A stretch of 64,000 nucleotides of DNA from Artemia franciscana (taxonomy: Eukaryota > Arthropoda > Branchiopoda > Anostraca > Artemiidae). Under the pieces are notes generated by a model. The model worked only from the letters and a program-made list of their open reading frames with translations, was not told the origin of the DNA and did not search any database. The stretch's first letter is position 1. Each line of letters starts with the position of its first letter. Below, piece after piece: positions 47,230 through 61,600 of the stretch. A program made the position numbers and the translations under genes. The stretch spans positions 22,868,994 to 22,932,993 of the forward strand of contig NC_088864.1 in assembly GCF_032884065.1 (NCBI RefSeq), given 5' to 3'.

Positions 47230-49201
47230 ACACGTGCTGCGACATTTGACTTTAGCCATATCTGCATGTGAACACTGGTTTCTATGGAAAAATTTTGACT
47301 TTCGTTTTTCGCATCGATAGTTTTCAGTTAACTTGAGGTGTAAAATTACCGAGAAAAAGATTCTTATCCGCATAATTGACGTTTGTCTAAAAAGAAGCTT
47401 TTCTGCATCGATGGTCAATCAAAAATGATAGGCGAATATTTTTTGTTTGAAAGTATAATATTCTGCTTGTGGGTCTTTTGACAGGAAACGATAAATACTG
47501 CTGAGCAAAATGACAAAGCAAGGTCGTTATGTGAAATCCTGCCTGTAAGACTGGTTGAAATCGAATTTCTTTGATCTTCACGGATAAGTTCTTTATCTAA
47601 AGAGGATTGGCATTTATTTCAGATACATATCTAAAAGCAAATACCAAGAGGAAGTTTTTATTAGTGCGGAAACCGAAAGCTTTTTAGATGAAATGTTTAC
47701 AGCTGGGGAGCGAATTTCCCAACTCAAGATCCGAAACAGAAACCAATCAAACCTCATTTTGAATACTTTTTTCTCTGGGCAAACGTGAAACGCGGCTGTT
47801 GTAACGAAAATGTGGCTTTCACAAGATACAGGCATTTGGAAGCAGCTTAATTTATAGAAGGTGAGACCGGTCATCACTGGGACGAACGTTAAGTATCTTT
47901 AAATCTCTAACGGAAAAAATTTACACATCGTGTGCATAACTTTTCGGCTGCAAAATTCATATAGAAGGCGTTTTTTTTCCTATTTAACTTCCCTATGGTT
48001 TCGCAGAAAAGTTGCTAATTAATTTTGCATCTCCGTAAATCATGACAAAATAAGACGAAAGTAAAACAGTTCAAAATAGGGATGATACATTTTTATTGAC
48101 AGTGAATAGATATAAAATTATTCAACTGGATATTTCGAACACATATACAGTGTTCATCATCAGCAGATAATAAGACATTATCTGAGTTATAGAAACGATT
48201 TAATAATGTCTACATAAGGAACTTCTATGATAGTACCTCCTGAAAGCATGAAATATATACACATTTTCAGCTCCGACATGATTGCCACGATTCGAAGCAG
48301 GGTTTCCAGTCTGTTTTCCTCATGCAAGATATATAGTTCAGCGGTTGGACACTTCCAAGAGGAAGGCCTAAGTCCCGCTGGAATGACAGTTTCGGGAAAT
48401 TCCTCGACCACGCTGGAATTTTGCTGTTAGATGCAAAGGACCCTGTCTACTCATTAACTAGTTAAGCCCACATCAAAATGACAGCTTGGGACCTTAATAT
48501 ACGCTTTGACTTAGAACTTAAAAACACTTATACCCGAATTGAAAAAGGTTTACAAAATAATGTTTTATACAGCCAAAACATTTTGCTACCTTTCTTACTT
48601 TTTAACATCAACTGAAAGACATCCAACCATTCATTTTATTTCCATACGAACTGATTAGTCAAGTTCATCAAATTTCACAAGTCTTTGTTACCGCAGAGCA
48701 GAAGCAATTCTCTTCGGAAGCCTCTCACACCTTAGACAACGACATAGGTCGTCGCACACTTGACCATAGCGATCAACTTCACCAGAAAATTGTAACTACG
48801 AAAAGCTAACGATTTCGGTTTACTTGTCAGCTTTGAAATCTACTCACTGAAATTGTTTAGTTATTGTAGGACTAAAGCTTGCTTAAGGCCTTTTCTCACA
48901 ATCGCTTTTTATTCAGAGGGTGTCCCCATAAGTGTTCATAAAAAGGGAGAGAGAATCTCCTTCAGTCTCATTTTGATTTTCAGCCTGTCTACAAACAACA
49001 TATCGACACCATTTTTTCACTACAGGTCTTTCAATAAAAATAAAGCAATTTCTTACATATCCAAACATTTAGTTAGGCTAGAATGCTTCCAAAAGACTGG
49101 TAAAGTCATTTGGAGGGTTGGCACCTTTAATCCTTACCTAATAAAGCCAATACAATTGGTCCAAGTAATATAAGAAATCGTCTTGATCGTAGTTTGGGTG
49201 A
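47230..49201. other. Downstream flank of Hsp90 copy B
   Basis: It shares ordered islands of similarity with 20501-22084 (see that entry), so it belongs to the duplicated unit. No second gene is recognised in it. Confidence 0.55.
48131..48163 (-). ncRNA. Hammerhead-ribozyme-like motif (candidate)
   Basis: On the minus strand CTGATGA (48163-48157) is followed by one T. A perfect 6-bp stem GAACAC/GTGTTC with a 7-nt loop follows, then GAAATA. This mimics the CUGAUGA / stem II / GAAA core seen in hammerhead ribozymes, including those in Penelope-like elements. Against it: an extra U before stem II, and stems I and III are weak (at best AUAU pairs). It may be only a hairpin from a degraded retroelement. 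Confidence 0.25.
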
Positions 49202-49207
49202 TTTATT
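49202..49207 (-). promoter_or_regulatory. Poly(A) signal of Hsp90 copy B
   Basis: AATAAA on the minus strand, 98 bp after the stop codon, in the same conserved block as in copy A. Confidence 0.75.
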
Positions 49208-49304
49208 AATAAAGTAGAAGTAAATACAAGACTATTTAAAAATATCCGGAAAACGTTTGATTTAAGAGATCTTGAAAAACAAATATTATACACATGTAAA
49301 GCTA

Positions 49305-49422
49305 TTAATCGACTTCCTCCATTCTTGACGCATCAGCAGTATCATCTTCAAGAGTGGGCATGGGCTCATCTGGCACAGCAACTGTCTCATCTTCATCAAT
49401 TCCCAAACCGAGTTTTACCATC
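49305..49422 (-). CDS. Hsp90: Hsp90 B coding exon 8 (last)
   Basis: Residues 660-698 with [12 protein letters not shown] and terminal MEEVD, then TAA. It has more base changes relative to copy A than any other exon, including three amino-acid changes in the acidic tail. Confidence 0.92.
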
Positions 49423-49605
49423 CTAGAGAAAATACTCATTATCTAGAGGATTTTATATATACCCTGTCATGTAAAAATTGGGTAGGCCCAGAAAACACGA
49501 AGTAAAAGTAAAAAGAAATCAAAACAACCAACAAAAAATAAACTTTGACATCTACTAACACAGAACAAACAGAAAAGACCAAAGATCGAAAAACTCCTGG
49601 TACTA

Positions 49606-49678
<73 letters not shown>

Positions 49679-52600
49679 CTTTTCAATATCTCTAGCTACT
49701 TATACCAATAGATACTTCCTTTGCAGAAAGGAGTTACCTGTTCATTTTGGCAGGTCTATCAAATACTTCAAATAAAGTGGGGAACTTGCTCCCTCTTACC
49801 GTGATCAAAAATATACAAGACAGGAGCAACAAAGAGTAGGCCAGGAACCGTGTGCTTTAAAACCGAGATCGGTGTGCTCTACTTGTTGAAAGCCAGGGAT
49901 ACATAAGCAGCCTGGATCTTACAGCAATTGGTATAAAACTATGCCCAGAGCCGCAAATTTCAGAACAATGACCATAAAATACTCTGGGTATACTCACTAG
50001 AAGTCTGGAATGGTCAAGTCATCCTGGGACAGCATCCATTTTGCGAGCATAGATTTTTCAGTACCAGATTTGCAGCTAGCTCCCTTCAGATTTACTTTAA
50101 TAGTGAGAACTTTCAACAGCATGTAAATAAGTAAATCCAATAAAATTAACCAGGTAAGTAAGCTCGCTAGCAAAAGGAATTTAGAGCCGCATTTAAGTTA
50201 TCGAACATCTATTTCCTTTATAGCTAAATGGTTATATCAGTCTTAATACTCAAACCGATATGCTCGTACTCTTCTTTGAGACGCTCATGGTCTGATGGAA
50301 GTGTACAATGTAAAATGAATGAAGAGGATCAGTCTCAAAGAATTTTAATAGCAATATCACCCAAATCAGTTGGAAAAAATGACCAGCTAGCTGGTAAAAT
50401 CCATTGTCCCCCCCCCCAAAAAAAGGAAAAAAAACCGTTTCACTAGTGACACCTCTGACTAGAGGGTAACACTTAACTTTAACGAATATAATTTTAACAT
50501 CACTAGAAATTGAAATAAATAGTCAACATTGCTTCCAAACTAAACACAAAAGAAAATATAATATTAGCCCCCAAGTAATTCATTCAACTATTTTCTTCAC
50601 TATGAGAACTACCGATTTTGTGTTCTACTTGTAAAAAATGATTCATCCAAGGGTTAACACAAGGAAAGAATAATTTAGGTTAAAGCTAAATTAAGAGTTT
50701 ATAGTTCTTTTCTTTTACTTGTTTTGATAATTTAACGATATTGATTTTCTTAATTTCTCCCCTGATTATTCTTTTCCAACATTTTGCTCGTATTCCTATA
50801 ACTGGTTTCACTTTGCCTTCTTATATTTTAATGAAGTATTTTTTGCATTTGTTGATTTAATAACATTTAATAGTTGATAGTAGTTAATAGTCTTTAACAG
50901 TTAGATTTAATAGCTTTTCATCCCATTTATAATGTTTAAACCATGCCACACTGATATTACAACTACTAGCAACTCATCCAAGCGACAATAAACGCAAGCC
51001 CACACATTGCAGGATATTTTACAGTGTAACTTAAAAAAAAGGAAAGACATTAAATGAAAGTAAAACCCTAAACGCCATCTTCCTTTTCACTTTGTTACCT
51101 CGAAAAATTTATTTAAGGAATATCCATATTGTTTAAAATGAAATTTTGAAAATGATGAAAAAATTTACCGATATATTCTCTGAGCATGAACTTGAGGGTC
51201 TTCTAAAGAGAAGCCAGAAGAAAGTAGAGATGTTTCAAAGAGAAGCATGACCAAATCTTTGACGGACTTGTCGTTCTTGTCAGCATCTGCACGGACTCGA
51301 AGAGTTTCCATAATGGGATGATCTGGGTTGATTTCAAGGTGTTTCTTAGCAGCCATGTAGCCCATAGTGGACGTGTCACGGAGAGCCTGAGCCTTCATGA
51401 TACGCTCCATGTTAGCAGACCAACCATACTGAGATGTAACAATACAGCAAGGTGACTCCACAAGACGGTTAGAAACTACAACCTTCTCAACACGCTTATC
51501 AAGAATATCTTTGATGACCTATAAAAAATGAAACAAGGTTACAACAGGAGAATATTAGTCATATAGCCCCTGTTATACTGTTAAACACATCAGTATAATG
51601 AAGTGTCCTCACGGTTGTCGGTCTACTACTTTCACTAATTACATCATTTGAATCTCAGCCCTCAGTCAACGATGACAACAACCTACGTAATATCGAGTAT
51701 AAACAGCAATTCACACAACTCTTATTTGTCTCGACAATCTTGAATACAGCACAACTACTTGTTCTTATTAACAAAACATTTTAATTCACTTCACAAAAGC
51801 AATTTGCCACATGGAGTTCCCAAGTTATTTTTAAGCAATTGATTCAATGTAACAAAATAGACATTACAGTTTTCCCCCTAAATGTTAGATCGAGTAAAAT
51901 GGTCATGTCGAGACAAACATGAGCTAGTAAGTTATTTGTTGTTCCTATTTACATATTGATTTGATTGTTGAAAGATGATGTTCGACAAGCACTCCGTTGC
52001 TTGTCGAACAATCACTCCGAATCAAACTACAAGCATCGTTTTGAGAGCAGTCGAAATTACGGGGCTTCTGCTAATTGTACATCCGAGGGATACTGTGAAG
52101 TTTACCTGTTAAACCTATATTACTCCCTAATAAAATTACGCTGTCATTGCCACATGACTCACAGTCTACTACACAGACTACTTCTGAATTCGTACATGTC
52201 CTGAGTATTAGCTCAGGATGACTCACATATTTACCTTATTTATTCCCATTTAATAGTAAGCAAAAAATACTGGAAGTGGAAGCTCTGCTACTATTGGCCA
52301 CAGAGTAAAGGAAACATGAATGAAAACTCGCAATGGTGTCAGAAACAAAATCACTAGTACCATCTAGCGTTTAACGACTTTGAGTCACAACTACTTCATT
52401 CATGTTCTTCAGGTCCCTTAAAATTCAGAGGATGATAAAGAAAACAGAGTCATGCTCCTAGTAGACCGGCTTTAATCCTATTGCAACGTGGATTAATTGT
52501 ATCGAATATACAATTTTCTTCCATATTTCTATGTTTTGAATGAAGCCGCCAGACATTTACTTTTAGTGACACTGGGAGTTTTTAATACATGTCTCTCCGA

Positions 52601-55600
52601 GTTGAATCACGTAAGATCATAACTCTTAAGAAATTTCCCATTCTCTTTGCCACTGGCAGAAGAGTGAATTTTTGAGAAAATACAAATTATATTATTTTTA
52701 TACGAATCACTACAGAGTGAACCTAAATAGAATATCCAAAAATGACAAATCAGGTGACTTTTTCATTCAAATATTCAACAAAACATTCATATTCAACCTC
52801 AGACAACGAAAAAAAAAAGAAAAAAAAAAAAAAAAAAAAGGCAAAAGCTGCCGTATTGTCAAGCACATAAATAAACGGTAGACGTAATGATAGCACCCAC
52901 GTCCAAAAGGCGGATTAGTTTATATTTTATGTAAGCCACGTATTACAACCAGTTAACTCGTTTTTAGCTTAAACGCAATGAAATTTTGTAAGCTGAAACT
53001 TTAACAAACTTAAGATTAAGAACCAAAAGCTAAGGTAAGCCTAAAAGCCTTATTTGGACCGAATAGGGACCTACATTCAAACTATTATTTACCTTACAAA
53101 GATTCTCAAATTTGGTCTTGGCCTCCTCCCTCTTTTTGACTTCTTCCTCATCTTCGGGTAGTTCCAAGCCTTCCTTGGTAACTGAGACAAGAGTCTTGCC
53201 ATCATATTCTTTGAGCTGTTGAACAACATATTCATCAATTGGATCAACCATGTAAACAACTTCAAGGCCTCGCTTACGAACGCGCTCAACGAATACTGAA
53301 TGAGCAACAACATCCTTGCTTTCACCTGTAATCAAACATGTTTGTAAACACAGTACAAGCATGAGCTTTTAATGGTTTATCTCTACACTAGACAGCAAAA
53401 AAAAAAAAAAAAAAATAAATAAGAAGAAAAAGAAGAAAGTATTATCGTTTTTATCAGTCCAATACTATCTATAAAAAAAAAAAAACAGCGTTTGAAGTCA
53501 CAGCAGTCAACCAAAACCTCTTATACTCAGAAACTGCAAGAAAGATCGCAGTTCCTGCCCTTGGAAAAGGCAGATGATTTAAATCAGTACTTGAAAAGGT
53601 GGCTTATAAGCTGCTGTTTCTCAATTTTGTCGAGGAGCAACAGAGGCGGGTAGTTTGGATCAATCTCAGAGAGAGAATACCTCGCCCTTTCTGGGGATAT
53701 GCAATAGTTTCCATATATTCACTTGTCTGTGATTCACAAATCTTAAAAGCTACCATTACCAATTAGCAGTTAAAACACCTTATATTAATTATAATTTTTG
53801 AACCCCTATTACTGAAGATATAAACTTAATTAGGAATCTGAAGTTAATCACCCATGAGAAAACTTAGCGGATAATAGAAAAGTTGTATAAAAACAGACGA
53901 ACTTCCTTAATACAAACCAGCTTCCATTAATCACTTGCAAAAAAGATAGATTTGACAGTTAATGTGAAATATGGAAAAGGTAGACTTCATATCCGAAAAC
54001 AAGATTGTTCTTTAGGAAGGTGATGAAGATCCATGCCATTTCACACTGTATTTATAATTGTACGACTTAACACAGAGCATTTATCCTGCAATTCCTTTAG
54101 ATTATATTTATTCAAATGAGATTTATGCATTTTCAAGCACATTCATACCTAAAACATTTTATACCCTCCGCAAGGCTCTAGAGCCTGGAGTACAAGAGAG
54201 AGAGGAAAAGAAAACATTAAAAAGGAAAATAAAGATGACCAGCAGCAGCCCATCACTAGGTACCCACTGAAAAGCAAGCTGCAGCAGAATGCCAGGAACA
54301 ATAAAAATAAAACAGACAATTCCAACAAGGCCTGACATCAACCGCACGGGGACAAAGAAAAAAAGCCAGAAAATCCAATTAAAATATCCGTGTTTCAAGA
54401 ATAATTTTACACTTCTTTTGAAGGAGCCAAATAAGTAGCAGTTTTTAACCAACTCAGACAAAGTATTCCATTAAACACGAGAAGCAGTCATGGAATTTCA
54501 GTCCGATTTGACTGATGCAATGAAAGGGCTTTTTTATTTAGATCCTCAAAATTACTTCTTCTTCAAATTTTACAACTAATTTTTGCTTCATTGTGAAGTT
54601 ATGAAATCCAAGATAGACCTTCAAATTTGACACAACACTAATAAAGAATTTGGTGGACTTTTGCAATGCTAAAAACATTCACTATCTAACGATAGAAAAA
54701 ACCCAGATTTAACCGCCTGCTTCAGTTTCGCAACCCTCTAACAACTTGATTCCATTCTAAATTAAAAAGTATGGCTGCTCTTGCACCACAGAATAACGAT
54801 TTAACCGTAATGTACCTGTAATGTAGTAGATGTGCTTTTGGTTCTCCTTCATGCGAGAAACGTAGTCCTTGAATGAGCAGACTTCATCGCCAGATGCGCT
54901 TGTGTGATAACGAAGGAGTTCACTAAGCTTCTTTCTGTTGGTTGAGTCCTCGTGGATGCCAAGTTTCAGGTTCTTTGCGAACTGTTCATAAAACTTCTTG
55001 TAATTTTCTTTATCTTCAGCGATCTCTTCGAAGAGTTCTATACATTTTTTAACCAGGTTCTTACGGATTACCTGTAAAAGAACAAGACTGACTGTCATAT
55101 CCACTTGTAAAATCAAAATCGTAATTACTGAAACGACTTAAATAAGAAGAAAATTGAAAGTAAAGATGAAGGTGTTTCCTAGTTTAATCCTCCCTGCTAT
55201 AGCAACATCTTCAGCCTTTTAAACAAAAGCCTGAAAGTGGCCTTTTCTATTGAAGCAGAAACAAATTGGAAGAGTAAAATATATTCAGTCGATTATCAAG
55301 CATTCCACCTTGTTGATGTTGTTTGGCTGACGTTTGAGCGAATCAACCGCTCGAGTACGTGCGATCCTCTTTTCGAACTTGGGCTTATGAACCCCAAAGT
55401 GTGAACTTTGTCTCTCAAAGTGTGTCACTTTGAGACACACAAATAAAATTTTGGCACAGGCCACGTCAACACTTAGATATCTTGGGAGAGTACTAATAAC
55501 TTGTACAGAGTGTTCTTGCTTAAAACACTGGCACTAGTATGTATATCACACCTCTATTCTGATAATATTGCTTAAAATATCTGTGAAAAGAAACATACTT

Positions 55601-58600
55601 CGATTTAAATAAGGCTAAAGTACAAGAAGAAATAAATAGATAAAAAGGTCAATACAATAAAAATAGAAGTTAATACAGTTACTACAATTAAAGCATCTAT
55701 AAAAAGGAAACATAAATACGAAATAGAAAGGTCAATACAATGAATATAAAAGTCAATACATTATAACTTAAAAAAATATATAATAAAAATCAGAGAATGT
55801 TATGTAGATCACAACTATTTATATACTTACTCAACAACAACATAGTCTTTCTATGGACCCACTTTGGGGACTTAGCCTGACCTAGGATTGCTCTCATTGT
55901 AAATGCACCAAAATACTTGATACTTTGGTTTCTAAACAAATTTCTCTGTACTTCATATTTTGTGCACTTCATGAGAATATGCCTAACATTATCATACTCA
56001 TTGCAAATATCACAGAAGGGCGAGCGAACTCTCCCAAATTTATGTAAAACTGAACGGGTTTTGTCATGACCTGTCCTCAATCTAAAAACAGTAACAGCAA
56101 CAGATCTAATATCATGCACAAGTTCATCAGGTGGTGCCTTATAGTCATAAAGTTCTAAAATTGAATTTATGCAACTTCTAGTAAAATTATTGGTCTTTCT
56201 ATCACACAACACCTTATAAATACATGCAAAATATTCATTTTGAGTGGGTTTTACACCTATACTCTGACCATTTAAAATACCCCACTTTGCCATTATATCA
56301 GCAGATTCATTTCCAGCAATTCCCACATTTACTGGGACCCAGACTAGAAATATAGTATTTCCCACTAGCTCTAACGACCTAACTATTTGGTGGATATTAC
56401 GAACTAATTCACGACTAGGTTCATGCTCATTCATCAGGTACTTAAGGGCTGATGCTGAGTCAGAGCATATCATCCAACTCCGGGCATACCCATATGACTT
56501 GATAAATTCCAATGCCTTTTAAATAGCAATCATCTCAATTGAAAAAACAGACAGGCTGCCTGGCATCTTAAAACTACATGAAACTGACATACTGGGGACC
56601 ACCACTGCACAACCAGCACCATAGTCTGACTTGGAGCCATCAGTAAAAATTTGTATGTAGTCTCTTAAGTGGTCAGTTTGTCTTAGCCAATCATGTTTGA
56701 GAGTCAAGTTATTATTATCCCCACGATCAGGTACAGGAAAATACACATTATTTTTTATTGCACATAGCTTATTCAATATATTATCCTCAAAACTATCTCA
56801 TTAATGGGTACTATATTCGGGCACTCATTTGAAAGCAAATTATTACACCTATAAAAAGCTGGAGTATTCCTATCCTTGAAACTAACATCACTATTATGAG
56901 CATTCAACCTATCATACAAAGAGAAAATCAGAGAGCAAAAAACGAAAAAGAAAGGAAAGCGACAAAAAATTGCTTCATTAAACACAAATTCTGAAACGCT
57001 TGCTTATTTTAATCTATTAAATTTTTTAACTTGGGATTTGATTTACAAAAGCAAGAACTTGAGGGCTTTAAATTGATATAATAATAAAAATAATGATTTA
57101 TTTGTGACCCACTTGAAACAGCGGAGTATAAAAACAAACATACAGAAAAAAAAACAAAAAAAAACAACTTCTGATAACACATTAAATTATTGTAGAAAAC
57201 ATTTTAGAAGATCATGAAAAGGGTTAATAGCAAAATGTATGGAGGCGGATAGTTTCTGGTGTAGCACTTTAAGTTTATTTAATATATCTGGAGCCCCGAA
57301 ATTTGTAACCATATCACTGTTCTTGTACCAGGGAAGAATATATAACAAAAAACGGAGGAAACGAAAATAAGATGACTTGAGAGCCTTCAAATCTATTCTT
57401 TTTAAAACAGGATACAATCCAGAAAGATATAAAACCGAATGATCACAAAAGCAAGAATAAATTTGTGAAAGGGCTTTGCGGTTGCATTTCTCCCTGTTCG
57501 CAACAATTTTAGAAAAACCCACTTGAAGTTTTACCTTAGCATCAGAAACAATTTTATTACGAAAAGAGACTAAATTGTTAGTAAGGGTAATGTCCAACCA
57601 CCTTAAAGAAGTCACGCACGGAACGCTAAATTCAGAATAATTAAGTCTTGAAGATTGGTTAGGAGAAGGATCAGAAAGAAGGAATTCACATTTATCAGGG
57701 TTAAGGGTTAGACCTACATTCGAGAAAGCAGTAGAGATAGAACGAACAGAAGCCGAATGTTCAGATTTAGTTCTATTAATGAGAAGAATATCGTCTGCAT
57801 AAGCAAGATATTAGACATTTGAACTACCTAAAAGGTAAGTTGTTGGAAGACTATTTAAAATATCAGCAATACAAATTTTGAAAACTGATGGAGATAAAAC
57901 TCCACCTTGTCTCACACCTTGTCTTACGGAGATTTTTAACACAGAAGGATCAGAAGGAGAAAATTTAACATGAAGGAAAGAATGACCAAACCAAAATTTT
58001 ACTAAAGAAACAACAGAAACATTCACTCAACATGTATCCATATATGTAGCTTCTTTTTGATTCCTTAGTTTTAGCATGGTAGTCTAAAGCTAGGTGCAGA
58101 AAGTTACACCTTAATGCTCTTCTGTAGATGAGTTATACTTTATTTGCTAATTTAAGTCGATGCGTCATCAGATCAGAATTTGAAAAGATTAATTTTCTTT
58201 CACATTATTGAAAGGTAGAGTAATTATGTCTTTGGGGATGTCAACCTTCCCATAGTCCTAAGGATAAGGACAGGCAATTCGCTCGTCATTTATACATAGC
58301 TTTTTTTTATTGAGAGGTATGCACGTTTGAACTTTACTTTCCGAAAAGACGAAGAGCATTCTGGTGAGCCTTTCAGAGAATGTTGAGGGGAGTGCTGAAC
58401 TAAATCAAAGCATGTTGTATATGGGTTGTCAGATGTTGTAAACATGCTGTATACGACCGTATACATGTGTATACGGATTGTCGAAGGGGTGTAACATAGG
58501 AATAACTGAGTTTATTAATTTGGAAAACTCAGGAAATGATAAGGGAGATGATCAAAAAGGCAATATTTGCATGCTACCAATACTACTACAACTACCACCC

Positions 58601-61600
58601 CTAGTACTACCACACTAATCCATTTACAGCATTGACAAGACATTTGAACAAAACCAAAATACGCTATGTGCATGCACATTTTAAAAATAGCACATCTCAA
58701 GAATCGATTTGGGGATTAAGTTGGAACTTGAGAATGCTTAAAGGGGAATATCATCTCACCAAAACGCAATAAGTGTACATTACTGCTAATTCTACTGTTA
58801 CTGCTACATTTACTACTACTACTACTGCTACTTCTATTGTAACTACTTGAAAGGCTAAGAGCTTTGAGATGAAAATTTCATGAAGTAGATGAACATACAG
58901 GTGATGGAAAGGACATATCAGCAATGTCATAGCAATGGCTAATTATATTAATTTGAAACTTTCAGGATTTTATGAGAGAGATGTTTATTGACCAGAAGGC
59001 AATATATATATATATATATATTGGGGAATAGGTAACACTGCTTGAAAACTCCTTTTTTCATATTGCTAGTTATTTCAAATCTTTTTTTTTAAATATTCTT
59101 AATATGTCCTTCCATCAAAACTGCCAACAAAGCTTTTGTTATTTATTTCTGTGAGAAAAAAACAACAACAATAAATCAAATAATGCCATAAGCATACGAA
59201 AAATAGCCCTCATCCGAAAAAATCAAGAAGAAAATCACCTTCAGAATCTTATTTTGCTGCAGCATCTCTCTGGAAATGTTCAATGGTAAATCTTCGGAGT
59301 CGACCACGCCCTTGACGAAATTCAAGTAATCGGGAATGAGCTCCTCACAGTTGTCCATAATGAAAACACGTCGTACATAAAGCTTAATATGGTTCTTCTG
59401 TTTCTTATTCTCAAAGAGGTCAAAAGGGGCACGTCTTGGGACGAAGAGTAGAGCTCTGAATTCAAGTTGTCCCTCAACTGAGAAATGCTTTACAGCAAGG
59501 TGATCTTCCCAGTCATTGGTGAGAGACTTGTAGAATTCGCCATATTCCTCCTGGCTGATTTCATCTGGGTTCCTCGTCCAAATGGGCTTGGTTTTGTTAA
59601 GCTCTTCTTCGTCAATGTATTTCTCTTTAACAGTTTTCTTCTTCTTCTTCTCCTCTTCCTCATCAACATCTTCAACCTGAAATATAATGATTATTGAATA
59701 TGAATATGCCAAGCCATATTATTTCGCATGAATTATAACAAGTTTGTCCAACTATAAGAACATCAACGATTTTTAATACGGAAACCTTTTTCCTCTTAAA
59801 AGGTGGTGATATGCGCCAAATACTGTAAAAAATTCTGACCTTTTTGCGAAAGATCTAGCTAATGTTCACCAAATGCAGTTGTAGAAATCATGATTTGGAT
59901 CTTCGAGAATAAAACAAGTTTTACTTGTAAAAGACGGTGGTATTATGCTTACGATCAAATAAAATTGTCCAAAACCTTCACAAGAATCAACTTTTGTAAT
60001 GTGCATTAATGCTTATGTACTTACAAAATAATCTTCAACAACTTGAAACATATCGACTAACGGATTCAAAGTAACGCAGATAATGTGTAGCGTTAAATAA
60101 TAAAAGGAACAAATTTCAACAGCTAATAAATACTGAATACTACATGTTTCAGTTTCTGTTTAAAAAAGAAATACATATTGGATCTTAGTCTTAATAAGTG
60201 ACAACCAATTCCAACTCTAATATACTACCAGTTTACATTTCTTTTTTGTGGGATTGTCTCTTTTATAGCGAACGATTGCACATCCACAATATCAAAAAGA
60301 ACAATTAGGGCTATAAAGCTTGAGCAAGAAGATCGACGCAATCAAGGGGAGACTAATCCCACGTTCTATAGTTTATTGCAATTATATTACAATGGTTAAA
60401 AGTAAAGAATATGGCATTGGATTTTACAATTCATACAAGTGGTGATGACATCCGCTTCATGGCCCTTCAGCCAAGATGTGCAATGCGGGTTGTGGGCCAG
60501 CCATGCTGTGCTTTCGCACACCCTTGCTGTTAACCTTCCAAAGTTTTCTCCCGGTGCCCATTTAGAGAGCTGGATTGACTCTGACTGAGCTTACAGTCAC
60601 GCCACTGATCCCGTTCAAACCAAATAACCAGCGAAATAAGGAATCGAACACCTTTCCTCACGGAAAGTGCCTCAAGTCTAGCACTCTAGCCCCTCGGCAA
60701 AGGCGGCACCAATGACTTATCAACAAAGCACAATTACTGTGCTTTGTTGATTACATCAAGAGTTTTCTTTCTGTAATAAGACAGAATTTCCCCTTGATGA
60801 GCTTTAAATACAATGGTAAAATAATGACTTCAACAAGTCACAATAAGCGCTTTGGGACAAAAGCCTGATAGTAACAAGTCTTTATTGAACGCCAAGATAA
60901 CGAAAATTGACTACATTAAGCACTATTGAACGCTATGCAAGAGGAAATTAAGCCGATGTATTTATCAACATTTTTGCATTTAAAGGATTTTCAGACAAAG
61001 GAAACTTTCGTTTTAATTCAACTCTTTTCACGGTAAATTATAATCAGTGAATTGCCACTTGCCAAAAAGTTTATTATATAAATTGACTCAGTGAAAATGC
61101 AAGGAGCGTGCTCTATAATGCCACTAATAGTTAACACAAACTGTGGAAAGATTATTCTTTGAACAATGTCCTGCATTGAAGAGATGCTGAATTAAATTTT
61201 AAATTCCTTATTTCAAAGCAGTATATATTTGTGTAGCTTACAATGTTTAGTTATAACAGCGAGATACAAGTTAAAGATCTGTACTAATCTGATGAAAATA
61301 AAATTTTCATCACTTACAACTAGTAGACATTTAAACGTTCTATAGTGCTCTATTTTTAGCAATAAGAATGAGGAGTGTAAATTAGAGATCAGCAGATAGT
61401 TTTTGATAAGGCTGTCTAGAGCTAAGCAACAAAGAAAAGTAGTTAGGTACGCAAAAAATCCATGAGCATTTTGTCTTAAATAATTTTTAACCTATACACC
61501 TTGCAATTTTAAGCAATTTTTATGACTAGAATCCTAAATTCTCAAAATATGCAAGTAATCTTTTTCCACAAAATTTGACAAGAAATATTCCCCTTTTCTG

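Noticed and set aside
54159-54461. 100-codon hydrophobic frame on the minus strand in the copy B intron
   Set aside because: It resembles membrane segments, but no start context, splice signals or counterpart in copy A was found.
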